The translations under genes and the position numbers were made by a program. 64,000 bases of DNA from Desulfocicer vacuolatum DSM 3385 (lineage in GTDB: Bacteria > Desulfobacterota > Desulfobacteria > Desulfobacterales > Desulfobacteraceae): positions 248,001 through 312,000 of the forward strand of contig NZ_FWXY01000002.1 in assembly GCF_900176365.1 (NCBI RefSeq), read 5' to 3'. How positions within the stretch are numbered: position 1 is the first letter of the stretch; each line of letters starts with the position of its first letter. Positions 26,713 to 34,639 of this stretch are shown here, one piece after another. A model generated the notes under the pieces. That model worked only from the letters and a program-made list of their open reading frames with translations. It ran no database searches and was not told the origin of the DNA.

Positions 26713-27600
26713 TTAACCATTATCCCTGAAAACCTGGGTACCGATGCCGGAATCGGTGAAAAGCTCCAAAAGCAGGGCATGGGACCTTGTGCCGTTGATG
26801 ATGTGGGACTTTTGCACCCCATGATCCAGGGATTCCAGGGCACACTCCATCTTGGGGATCATGCCTCCCTTGATATTTCCATTTTTAATCATGCCATGGA
26901 TGGTGGCTGCATTGGCAGAGGAAACCAGTTTTCCGGCCTCGTCCAGAAGACCGTCCACATCGGTGAGCAGAATCAGTCGCTCGGCATTAAGGGCAGATGC
27001 AATCTTGGCCGCCACCAGATCGGCGTTGATATTATAGGTTTCTCCTTTTTCACCAATACCCACCGGGGCAATCACCGGGATAAACCCCTGATCCGTAAGG
27101 GTATGAATAATATGGGGATTCACCCGGGACACCGTACCCACCATGCCCGGGTCAATGATTTCCGGAGGATTATCCCCTTCTGCCTCCTGGTAGATGGTCA
27201 TTTTCTCTGCAGTGATGAGCCCCCCGTCCTTGCCGGTGAGTCCCACGGTGTTGCCCCCTTTGCTGTTAATACGGGCCACAATTTCCTTATTGACCTTGCC
27301 CCCCAGCACCATCTCCACCACATCCATGGTTTCATCGTCGGTGTAGCGCATGCCCCGGACAAAACTTGAGGTAATCCCCATGGCATCAAGCACTTTATTA
27401 ATTTGGGGACCACCACCGTGCACCACCACAGGATTGAGTCCAATGCATTTCAACAAAGTAATGTCACTGGCAAAGTCATCTTTTAATTTTTCATCCACCA
27501 TGGCATGGCCACCATACTTCACCACAATGGTTTTTCCGGAAAACTGCCGAATATAGGGAAGGGACTCTATCAGTATGTCTGCTACGGTTCGATCTGTCAT
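26713..27600 (-). CDS. argB: Acetylglutamate kinase
   Basis: The 295-residue kinase phosphorylates N-acetylglutamate. It has VVKYGGHAM near residue 24, [22 protein letters not shown], the [12 protein letters not shown] region and [10 protein letters not shown]. The ATG overlaps the hslU stop as ATGA, tying arginine genes to the HslUV protease operon. Confidence 0.97.
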   Translation of the reverse strand: MTDRTVADILIESLPYIRQFSGKTIVVKYGGHAMVDEKLKDDFASDITLLKCIGLNPVVVHGGGPQINKVLDAMGITSSFVRGMRYTDDETMDVVEMVLGGKVNKEIVARINSKGGNTVGLTGKDGGLITAEKMTIYQEAEGDNPPEIIDPGMVGTVSRVNPHIIHTLTDQGFIPVIAPVGIGEKGETYNINADLVAAKIASALNAERLILLTDVDGLLDEAGKLVSSANAATIHGMIKNGNIKGGMIPKMECALESLDHGVQKSHIINGTRSHALLLELFTDSGIGTQVFRDNG

Positions 27601-28991
27601 AGTATGTACCTGCTTAAATCTTCGTCTTCAACAATGTCTTTTAATTGCCCATTCACAAAGGCCGCATCCACCACAACGGTTTTTTCCTCCAGGTCCGGTG
27701 CATCAAACAGCACATTTTCCAGCAGTCTTTCCATGAGGGTGTGCAACCGCCTTGCCCCGATGTTCTCTGTGTTGGTGTTCACCTCTTCGGCAATGGAAGC
27801 GATGGTTGCCACGGCATCTTCGGTGAACTCCAGGGCAATACCCTCGGTGCGTAAAAGGGCGATGTACTGAAGTACCAGGGCATTTTTAGGTTCCGTTAAA
27901 ATACGTTCAAACTCTGCCTTTCCAAGGTTATCAAGCTCCACCCGAATGGGAAAGCGGCCCTGGAGTTCCGGGATAAGATCAGACGGTTTTGAAATATGAA
28001 AGGCCCCGGAGGCAATGAATAGAATATGATCGGTTTTCACGGTACCGTACTTGGTGGGAACGGAACTGCCCTCCACAATGGGCAACAGATCCCGCTGGAC
28101 ACCTTCCTTGGAAACATCCGGGCCATGCCCTTTTTCCTTGCCGGCAATTTTATCAATCTCATCAAGGAATATAATGCCGGACTGTTCCACCATTTCAATG
28201 GCCTGGGCCACCACTTTTTCCATGTCCACCAGATGAGCCGCCTCTTCCTGGCATAGAATTTTCATTGCTTCGGACACCTTGATTTTGCGGCGCTTGGTGT
28301 TCTTGGGCATGAGGTTGCCCAGCATATCCTTAAAATTAATACCCATCTCTTCCATGCCGGTGTTGCTGAAAATCTCCACCATGGGGGGACTTTTTGCCTC
28401 AACCTCCAGGTCCACCAGACGATCATCGAGTTTACCTGCCCTGAGCATCTTACGAAGCTTTTCCCGGGTGGAAGATTTGGAGGCAGCACCGGCATCCACA
28501 ATGTCAATGGGATTGCCTTCACCTGCCACACTGCCTTCAATGGGAGGGGCACCCTGGGCTTTGGGGGTATTACCGGTGGGAAGCAGGATATCCAAAATTC
28601 GCTCTTCGGCAATGGCGGCGGCCTTTTCCTGAACTGCCTCCTGTTGACGGCCTTTAAGATTGTTGATGGTAAGCTCCACCAGATCCCGCACCATGGACTC
28701 CACGTCCCGTCCCACATAGCCCACTTCGGTGAACTTGGAGGCTTCCACCTTATAAAAGGGAGAATCGGTTAAATCTGCCAAACGCCGGGCAATTTCTGTT
28801 TTTCCCACCCCTGTTGCACCAATGAGAATGATATTCTTAGGGGCAATTTCATCCCGGAGACCTTGTTCCACCTGACGTCTTCGCCACCGGTTTCTAAGGG
28901 CAATGGCCACAGATTTTTTAGCATTTTTCTGGCCAATGATGTATCTGTCCAGGCGTTGAACAATCTCTTTGGGTTTCAGATCCTGAATCAT
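27597..28991 (-). CDS. hslU: HslU ATPase of the HslUV protease
   Basis: The 464-residue AAA+ unfoldase has Walker A GATGVGKT (about 57-64), the VGRDVES segment of the pore loop region, an I-domain (about 110-240), Walker [12 protein letters not shown], and sensor 2 [17 protein letters not shown]. It feeds substrates to HslV. The start is 11 nt after the hslV stop and the stop overlaps argB. Confidence 0.96.
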   Translation of the reverse strand: MIQDLKPKEIVQRLDRYIIGQKNAKKSVAIALRNRWRRRQVEQGLRDEIAPKNIILIGATGVGKTEIARRLADLTDSPFYKVEASKFTEVGYVGRDVESMVRDLVELTINNLKGRQQEAVQEKAAAIAEERILDILLPTGNTPKAQGAPPIEGSVAGEGNPIDIVDAGAASKSSTREKLRKMLRAGKLDDRLVDLEVEAKSPPMVEIFSNTGMEEMGINFKDMLGNLMPKNTKRRKIKVSEAMKILCQEEAAHLVDMEKVVAQAIEMVEQSGIIFLDEIDKIAGKEKGHGPDVSKEGVQRDLLPIVEGSSVPTKYGTVKTDHILFIASGAFHISKPSDLIPELQGRFPIRVELDNLGKAEFERILTEPKNALVLQYIALLRTEGIALEFTEDAVATIASIAEEVNTNTENIGARRLHTLMERLLENVLFDAPDLEEKTVVVDAAFVNGQLKDIVEDEDLSRYIL

Positions 28992-29002
28992 ATGGTGATC
29001 CT

Positions 29003-29539
29003 CTATATGGTTTCTATGGTGATGTTATCATTGGTGTAAATGCAAAGAGATGCGGCAATGCCCATGGCCTCTTTCACAATTTTCACAGGATCAAGGTCTG
29101 TGTGCCTCACCAGGGCCTGGGCTGCGGCCTGGGCACCGATACTGCCGGAACCAATGCTGATGACCCCGTCATCGGGTTCAATGACATCTCCGTTACCGGA
29201 CAACAGGTATGTGGCATCCTTGTCTGCGGCGATCATCATGGCTTCAAGCCGCCTTAAATATTTGTCTGTGCGCCACTCCCGGGCAAGTTCCACCGCACTT
29301 CGGGTGAGATTGCCGTTAAAGCGCTCCAGTTTTTGCTCCAGTTTTTCCGACAGATGAAGTGCATCGGCCGTGGCACCGGCAAACCCTGTGATGATGGCAT
29401 CATTGTAGATGCGTCTCACCTTCCGGGCCTTGTGTTTGGTTATGGTATTGCCCAGGGTTACCTGGCCGTCACCGGCCACCACCACCCGGCCTTTGTGGCG
29501 CAGGGCAAGAATGGTTGTTCCATGAAATACATCATTCAT
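29003..29539 (-). CDS. hslV: HslV protease subunit
   Basis: The 178-residue proteasome-beta-like subunit carries the [12 protein letters not shown] segment in which the Thr after Gly becomes the N-terminal nucleophile; the catalytic Lys lies in the family position around [18 protein letters not shown] and [15 protein letters not shown] are typical. It forms the HslUV complex with the next gene. Confidence 0.96.
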   Translation of the reverse strand: MNDVFHGTTILALRHKGRVVVAGDGQVTLGNTITKHKARKVRRIYNDAIITGFAGATADALHLSEKLEQKLERFNGNLTRSAVELAREWRTDKYLRRLEAMMIAADKDATYLLSGNGDVIEPDDGVISIGSGSIGAQAAAQALVRHTDLDPVKIVKEAMGIAASLCIYTNDNITIETI

Positions 29540-29581
29540 CTGTTTTTCTCCCGGTCTGATGTCTCAGACCTTCTGTTTAAG

Positions 29582-29945
29582 CTATAACTGCCACGGGCAG
29601 ACCGTCTTTTAATCCGGCTCTGCCCACAACAAATCTTGAAATACCCCCCAGATCTGCGAGGCATTTGATATAACGGGCACCTCATGTCGGACACAACAAA
29701 TATAGGGTCGTAGACGCGGAGCCAAATGGTATTATACCGCCGCCCCCCGACGGGCAATGGGCCCGGACCGAAACTGTAGACAGCTCAATTGTCCGGTTCC
29801 TATTGCCCGTCGGGGGGCGGCTCTGCCTTAGGTTGCCTTGAAGGCTGCCTTTTCATATAACCGCCACGGGCGGACCGTATTCTGATCCGGTTCCACCCAC
29901 AACGAAGCTTGAAATACGCCCCTCATTTGCGGAGTATTTCATATA
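29582..29945 (-). repeat. Composite repeat B-linker-A-B between hslV and xerC
   Basis: On the plus strand B (29582-29672) is followed by the linker (GGGTCGTAGACGCGGAGCC), a reversed A module (29739-29821) and a second B (29858-29945). The A arms read GACGGGCAAT/ATTGCCCGTC rather than GATGGGCAAT/ATTGCCCATC, a paired change. Confidence 0.92.
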
Positions 29946-29972
29946 AAAAAAAACGAAGGTACACCTTCGAAT
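29944..29972 (-). terminator. Intrinsic terminator downstream of xerC
   Basis: CGAAGGT (29954-29960) and ACCTTCG (29963-29969) form a 7-bp stem with a 2-nt loop. On the minus strand it is followed by nine T residues. It would end transcripts coming from xerC before the repeat and hslV. Confidence 0.8.
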
Positions 29973-29978
29973 TGGCAG

Positions 29979-30090
29979 TGTAAATGTTTGACCGATGTCC
30001 CATATTCACTTAGTTGGGACTGCACAGCATACCAATAATATGTGAGCAAGACAAAATGAGGGAATATGGGGTGCCGATCGAATATTTACA
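29979..30090 (+). ncRNA. Long inverted repeat, candidate structured RNA or short mobile-element relic
   Basis: Two 29-nt arms (29979-30007 and 30062-30090) pair over almost their whole length: TGTAAAT and CCCATATTC match exactly. Five of the seven differing positions are G-U wobbles if the plus strand is transcribed, and would be A-C mismatches on the minus strand. The 54-nt middle can fold further (GCATA/TATGT). Against an RNA gene, I see no clear plus-strand promoter or terminator. The TGT...ACA ends would also suit a small palindromic transposon relic. Confidence 0.4.
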
Positions 30091-30134
30091 GACGTAAGAA
30101 TATAAGGCCTTGGAAAAAAGATGCAAGTATTATT

Positions 30135-31028
30135 TCAACGGCGGGGATGGGCCTTATCATATACTTCCATGAGCCGATCCATGGAGACATGGGTGTAAAT
30201 CTGGGTGGTGGAGAGACTGGCATGGCCCAGGATTTCCTGGATGCCCCGGAGATCGGCCCCGGCATCGAGCATGTGGGTGGCAAAGGAGTGGCGCAGGGTG
30301 TGGGGGGAGGCGGGCAGATAAAGGCGGCAATCAGCAATGATTTTATTAAGGATGTTACGCATGGACCGGTCGGAAAGCCGGGTTTTGTTTTTATTCAAAA
30401 ACAGGGGTCCCCGGGAGGCAGCCACGCTTTGTCTATAAAAAAGAATGGCAGAAAGCGCCCGTTGACCAATGGGCACCATGCGCTGCTTATTGCCTTTGCC
30501 CGTGACCTTGAGAAAATGCCTTTCTGCGTCCACATCCTCAACATTGAGTCCCTGCATTTCCGACACCCGGATACCGGTGGAGTAAAAGGTTTCAAAAATG
30601 GCGGCATTGCGTCGCCCAAGCAGGGTATCTGTTTTTATGGAATCCAATAGTTTAAAAATATCATCCACGGTGAGAAAATCAGGGATCTTCCGGGGAACCT
30701 TGGGGTAAGGAATGGCCTCTGCGGGGTTAAAGGAGAGGTGCTGCCCCATGACCAGATACCTGAAAAAAGACTTAATGGCTGCAAGCTTTCGGGCCACCGA
30801 TCTTTTCTGAATACCGCTGCGGGCCAGAACCGCCATGTATTCCCGGATCAAGATTCTGTTTTTATGATTTACATATTCCAGGAATTTTACATCGGGCAAA
30901 ACCTCAGCGCCATTTTCCCGGGCGCAAAAGGCCATGAAATCCTTCATGTCCCGGGCATAGGCCCTGATGGTGTGATTGGAATAGCCTTTTTCTGCATCCA
31001 GCACTTCCAGGAATTTATTTAATAGCAT
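30135..31028 (-). CDS. xerC: Tyrosine recombinase XerC/XerD
   Basis: The 297-residue recombinase has an N-terminal SAM-like core-binding domain (about 1-90) and a catalytic domain with Arg in STGIRVSEMQG, Lys in KGNKQRMVP, HTLRHSFATHM, and LGHASLSTTQIYTH with the nucleophile Tyr. Xer proteins resolve chromosome dimers at dif. Proximity to hslVU favours xerC as the name, since xerC-hslV-hslU clusters are common, but XerD cannot be excluded. Confidence 0.9.
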   Translation of the reverse strand: MLLNKFLEVLDAEKGYSNHTIRAYARDMKDFMAFCARENGAEVLPDVKFLEYVNHKNRILIREYMAVLARSGIQKRSVARKLAAIKSFFRYLVMGQHLSFNPAEAIPYPKVPRKIPDFLTVDDIFKLLDSIKTDTLLGRRNAAIFETFYSTGIRVSEMQGLNVEDVDAERHFLKVTGKGNKQRMVPIGQRALSAILFYRQSVAASRGPLFLNKNKTRLSDRSMRNILNKIIADCRLYLPASPHTLRHSFATHMLDAGADLRGIQEILGHASLSTTQIYTHVSMDRLMEVYDKAHPRR

Positions 31029-31050
31029 TTCAGCGGATCACCTTTAAATT

Positions 31051-31228
31051 TTATAACCGCCACAGGAGAACGGTATTCTGAACTCGGTCCGGCCGCAACG
31101 AATATTGAAAATGACATTATGCCGCCCCCCGGACGGGCAATGGGCCCGGCCCGGAACTGTAGACAGCTCAATTGACCGGTTGCTATTACCCCCGGGGGCT
31201 CTGCTGAGGAAGCTTGAATACTACCTTT
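31051..31228 (-). repeat. Degenerate composite repeat (B remnant plus A) upstream of xerC
   Basis: TTATAACCGCC..GGCCGCAACGAATATTGAAAAT is a decayed B, followed by a reversed A module (about 31121-31199) with its centre AACTGTAGACAGCTCAATTG intact. The right arm is broken (CCCCCGGGGGC), so the 20-bp stem is lost. It fills the gap between xerC and the UDG-like gene. Confidence 0.8.
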
Positions 31229-32080
31229 TTACCCAGTATGCTTTAAAATACGTTTCATGCTCTCCCACACCGGTCGTTTAAGGGAAGGATCATTAATGAG
31301 CTGGGCTGGATGAAAGGTGGGAATAAAAAGCGCTGTGGCCATATTTTGGAACTGCCCTTCCCCATCTGCCAGGCGGGCGTCATTTCCCAGCATCACCTTC
31401 AGGGCATTTTCCCCCATGGAACAGATAACCCGGGGGTTGAGCTGTTTTATTTTTTCAAACACATGGGTTTTAATCTCTTTTTGCCATCCTTTACCAGGGC
31501 TGTCAGGCTGGGAAACCGGGGGCTGAAAACTGATGATGTAAGCCTTGTCCACATCAAGCTTCATGGCTTTTAATATTTTCAGGAACAGATCACCGGCAGG
31601 CCCCCCGGTAATATCCGGTTGTTGATTTTCATCCAGGGAGGAAACCTCACACAGAAAAAAAATTCCGGCATCTCCAGTGCCCCGGCCCTTGATAACGGGC
31701 ATGGTAATATTTTGAGTACCAGATGCCCCATCACCGGAACCATCCCCCCCTTTGGAGGAAATCTGTGGAACTGTGTCAGATGGTTTGGCACTCTGGGTTT
31801 CCAGAGGCATTGTTTGAGTATCCAACGAATTGAGCGGTTTTAAGGAGCTTGTCTGTTTTTTTTCAAGAAAGGAAGAGCCTCCCGGCCGGGCAGGCTTAAC
31901 CATGGGACGAAACTTACCCCTTTGCCACTGCTCCATTAATTTTATTGTGCCCGGGGCAAGATCCAGACTGTTTATCCCCATCTCCCTTTGCAGGGAAAGA
32001 TAATTTGAAAAATCCCTGACAATCTCTCCAAGGGCCCGGGCTGATACCATGGGCTGATGATCTGCGCTCTTTTCCATCAC
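31229..32080 (-). CDS. Uracil-DNA-glycosylase-fold protein, divergent
   Basis: The 283-residue protein has a low-complexity, Ser/Gly/Pro-rich N-terminal half (about 1-125) and a C-terminal UDG superfamily domain. Motifs resemble family 4: GGPAGDLFLKILKAMKLD, AYIISFQPP in place of the usual NVVKCRPP, and IPTFHPAQLIND. The Fe-S cysteines of family 4 are not visible and the first motif (CEVSSLDENQQ) lacks the GEAPG-type loop. It may therefore be inactive or act on another substrate. The start overlaps the coaBC stop by 4 nt. Confidence 0.7.
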   Translation of the reverse strand: MMEKSADHQPMVSARALGEIVRDFSNYLSLQREMGINSLDLAPGTIKLMEQWQRGKFRPMVKPARPGGSSFLEKKQTSSLKPLNSLDTQTMPLETQSAKPSDTVPQISSKGGDGSGDGASGTQNITMPVIKGRGTGDAGIFFLCEVSSLDENQQPDITGGPAGDLFLKILKAMKLDVDKAYIISFQPPVSQPDSPGKGWQKEIKTHVFEKIKQLNPRVICSMGENALKVMLGNDARLADGEGQFQNMATALFIPTFHPAQLINDPSLKRPVWESMKRILKHTG

Positions 32081-33276
32081 AATCTGATGCCAATCTCATC
32101 AAGAAGGGCATGGGCCACAGCGGATTTATCCATGAGTGGTACATCCCGTCGGGTACCGTCCCGGAAAAGAAAGGTGACCTTGTTGGTATCAGCTTCAAAC
32201 CCGGACCCCTCAACCCCCACCTTGTTGGCAACGATCATGTCAAGATTTTTTCTGTCCATTTTAAGGGTGGCATTTTCCACCAGATCATTGGTTTCTGCGG
32301 CAAACCCTGCCACAAACCGGTGTTGCTTTTTCTTTCCCACGGCCCGGAGAATATCCGGGTTTTCTGTGATATTTATGGACAAATCCTCTCCGGTCTGGTC
32401 TTTTTTCTTTATCTTTTTATCCCTGGAATCAGCCGGTCTGTAATCTGCCACCGCCGCCACCTTTATAATGATATCTGCTGTATCCATGGCCCCCAGTACG
32501 GCATCTGCCATGTCCCGGGCACTTTCCACCCGGACCGTTTCCACCCCCAGGGGAGGCAAAAGAGCCACCGGGCCGGACACCAGGGTAACCTCGGCCCCTC
32601 TTTTTTCTGCAGCTTCGGCAATGGCATACCCCATTTTACCCGAGGAGTGGTTGCTGATGTAGCGCACCGGATCAATGGCCTCCCGGGTGGGACCTGCTGT
32701 GATTAATATTTTCTTACCGGTAAAATCACAGGGCACAAACAATTTATCCAGCCGATCAAAAATCACTTCAGGGTCCGGCAGGCGCCCTGCCCCTGAGGTT
32801 TTGCAGGCAAGCTCTCCGGTTCCCGGCTCCAGGATCACCATGCCGTCCCCTTCCAGTATATCCAGATTGCGCTGGACTGCCCGGTTTTCATACATGTAAG
32901 TATTCATGGAGGGGCATACCATGATGGGGGCCGTCACCGCCAGCAGCATGGTGGACAAGGCATCATCGGCCAGGCCCCGGGCCATCTTGGCGATGATATT
33001 GGCCGTGGCCGGGGCAATGACAACGGCATCGGCCTCGCTTGCCCATTCAATGTGGCGCACCACGGCCTCGTTGGTGTTAAACAGCCCGGTGCACACATCA
33101 TTTTCCGACAGTACCCGGAAGGTGGTTTCGCCCACAAATTCCCTGGCGGAATCGGTCATCACCACCCTTACCTCAGCCCCTGCTTTTTTTAGGAGCCTTA
33201 AAAGACTCACCGACTTATATGCGGCAATGCCTCCGCAAACTCCCAGCAGTATATTTTTATCTTTCAAATTTGTCAT
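32077..33276 (-). CDS. coaBC: Bifunctional phosphopantothenoylcysteine synthetase/decarboxylase
   Basis: The 399-residue enzyme makes 4'-phosphopantetheine for coenzyme A. The N-terminal flavoprotein decarboxylase (about 1-185) has LLGVCGGIAAYKS, APATANIIAKMA and CPSMNTYMYEN. The C-terminal synthetase (about 190-395) has ILITAGPTREAIDPVRYISN and SSGKMGYAIAEAA. It is coupled to the UDG-like gene by an ATGA-type overlap. Confidence 0.96.
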   Translation of the reverse strand: MTNLKDKNILLGVCGGIAAYKSVSLLRLLKKAGAEVRVVMTDSAREFVGETTFRVLSENDVCTGLFNTNEAVVRHIEWASEADAVVIAPATANIIAKMARGLADDALSTMLLAVTAPIMVCPSMNTYMYENRAVQRNLDILEGDGMVILEPGTGELACKTSGAGRLPDPEVIFDRLDKLFVPCDFTGKKILITAGPTREAIDPVRYISNHSSGKMGYAIAEAAEKRGAEVTLVSGPVALLPPLGVETVRVESARDMADAVLGAMDTADIIIKVAAVADYRPADSRDKKIKKKDQTGEDLSINITENPDILRAVGKKKQHRFVAGFAAETNDLVENATLKMDRKNLDMIVANKVGVEGSGFEADTNKVTFLFRDGTRRDVPLMDKSAVAHALLDEIGIRL

Positions 33277-33306
33277 TTGGTTATTTAACGCCCATTGATT
33301 TGTCTA

Positions 33307-33789
33307 TCAATTTGTCAAAGAAATTTCTCCGGATTCCATGGGCAGGACCTGCTCCTGGGTGGGTGCCACACCGATTTCCACATAGGTGAACAGTTCATTT
33401 TCCCGGATGTTCACCACAGCCCAGCGATTGGCCTTCTGGAACACCAGCATGGTTATTTTGGGGGATTTAATCTGGCTGACAATGTTCCAGTTGTCTTTGA
33501 TCATGTTCATGTGGAAAAAATTGAAAAGGGAATTTTTCTCCACCCGTCCCCGGAGGGCAAGTACGCCGGAGGTGAGGCCGGGGGTGCTGATGATCACTGT
33601 GGCATCTTCATCAATTTTGAGCTCTTCGGGTACCAGTACGTCTTTGAAATCATAGTACACAGCTACGGATTCTTTTTTTTCCACTGTTGGTGTGGGTGTT
33701 TCTTTTTTTTGGGTCAGGCCTGTTGTGGTACAGCCGCCAACACATAGAGCTATCGCCATTAACAAACCCAATTTTATACCTGCTTTCAT
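33307..33789 (-). CDS. Conserved lipoprotein, function unknown
   Basis: The 160-residue protein has a signal peptide (IKLGLLMAIALCVGG) with a lipobox Cys at about residue 20 and a Thr/Pro/Lys-rich spacer. A compact domain follows, with YYDFKDVLVPEEL, STPGLTSGVLALRGRVE and a C-terminal FQKANRWAVVNI. I recognise it as a type of small envelope lipoprotein seen in deltaproteobacteria but know no function. It is 30 nt upstream of coaBC. Confidence 0.75.
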   Translation of the reverse strand: MKAGIKLGLLMAIALCVGGCTTTGLTQKKETPTPTVEKKESVAVYYDFKDVLVPEELKIDEDATVIISTPGLTSGVLALRGRVEKNSLFNFFHMNMIKDNWNIVSQIKSPKITMLVFQKANRWAVVNIRENELFTYVEIGVAPTQEQVLPMESGEISLTN

Positions 33790-33904
33790 TCTGTACTCCT
33801 TTTTTATTTTTTTTCGGCCTTGGTCATAATATCGCCATTCTATGATAAAATTTTATCTCACATATAGTGGCCCAGCTTATAATCAATTCTATTCTTCATT
33901 TATC

Positions 33905-33993
33905 TATGAAATACTCTGCAAATCAGGGACGTATTGCAAGCTTTGTTGTGGGCAGAGCCAGATCATAATACGGTCTGCCCATGGCAATTATAT
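33905..33993 (-). repeat. Solo B-module repeat
   Basis: A full B module runs from TGAAATACTCTGC through GTTGTGGGCAGAGCC and GGTCTGCCC to GGCAATTATATC. It lies between the DUF4124 gene and the lipoprotein gene; the rest of 33790-34057 shows no gene. Confidence 0.82.
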
Positions 33994-34057
33994 CATTGGT
34001 ATCCATTTTAATGATGATGTTCTAAAACGATAAAGAGAGAAAGTCAAAACAATTATA

Positions 34058-34606
34058 TCAATCACCATTATTCATTTCAGCAAATTTTTTAAGTTGTTCA
34101 AGCTTCATATTGTAGGCAGCACTTTGATCCTTATGCGCATGTAAACGGCTTTCATATTGCTGAATTTTAATATTGATATCAGAAACCCTTTTATTGAAAT
34201 CATCCCATTCTGACCTGGAAATTTTTTTTCGAGCTTCCAATTTTTGACGCAGTATTGCCAATTGTTTATTTTCTTCTATGATCACTGCATAGTCTTCTTT
34301 AAGTTTTATGTTTTCTTGCATTAAAGCATCTGCTTTTTTCATTAGTACATCAGATAGCGCGTTGTTTTTATCTGGAATGGGAGGATGCGCAACCTCTTCT
34401 GTCTGTGAATTCTCCACAGGCTCGGTTTTCATCTCATTAATTACTTTCATTTGATCCCGCTGGGCAACGGGTAATTTTGAAAAATCATCTGTAAAAGATA
34501 AAATTCCATTTTCATCCCTGTATTGATATAATTGCGCAGATACAGGCAAATCCATAGTTAACAAAAAAATAAAACAAATGAGCATTCCATATTTTATTAG
34601 TTTCAT
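34058..34606 (-). CDS. DUF4124-type periplasmic protein with coiled coil
   Basis: The 182-residue protein has a signal peptide (GMLICFIFLLTMDLPVSA) and a DUF4124-like strand motif (LYQYRDENGILSFTDD). A long charged helical region (about 80-175) is predicted to be a coiled coil (KADALMQENIKLKEDYAVII). DUF4124 proteins are often encoded at the end of minor-pilin clusters, as here, 33 nt after pilY1. A role in pilus assembly is an inference from position. Confidence 0.75.
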   Translation of the reverse strand: MKLIKYGMLICFIFLLTMDLPVSAQLYQYRDENGILSFTDDFSKLPVAQRDQMKVINEMKTEPVENSQTEEVAHPPIPDKNNALSDVLMKKADALMQENIKLKEDYAVIIEENKQLAILRQKLEARKKISRSEWDDFNKRVSDINIKIQQYESRLHAHKDQSAAYNMKLEQLKKFAEMNNGD

Positions 34607-34639
34607 TTTTAACCCTTTGAACTCGCACCAAGTATGTCG

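Noticed and set aside
29979-30090. 6S RNA
   Set aside because: The long closing stem is suggestive, but I could not match a central bubble or conserved 6S segments, and no plus-strand promoter is evident.
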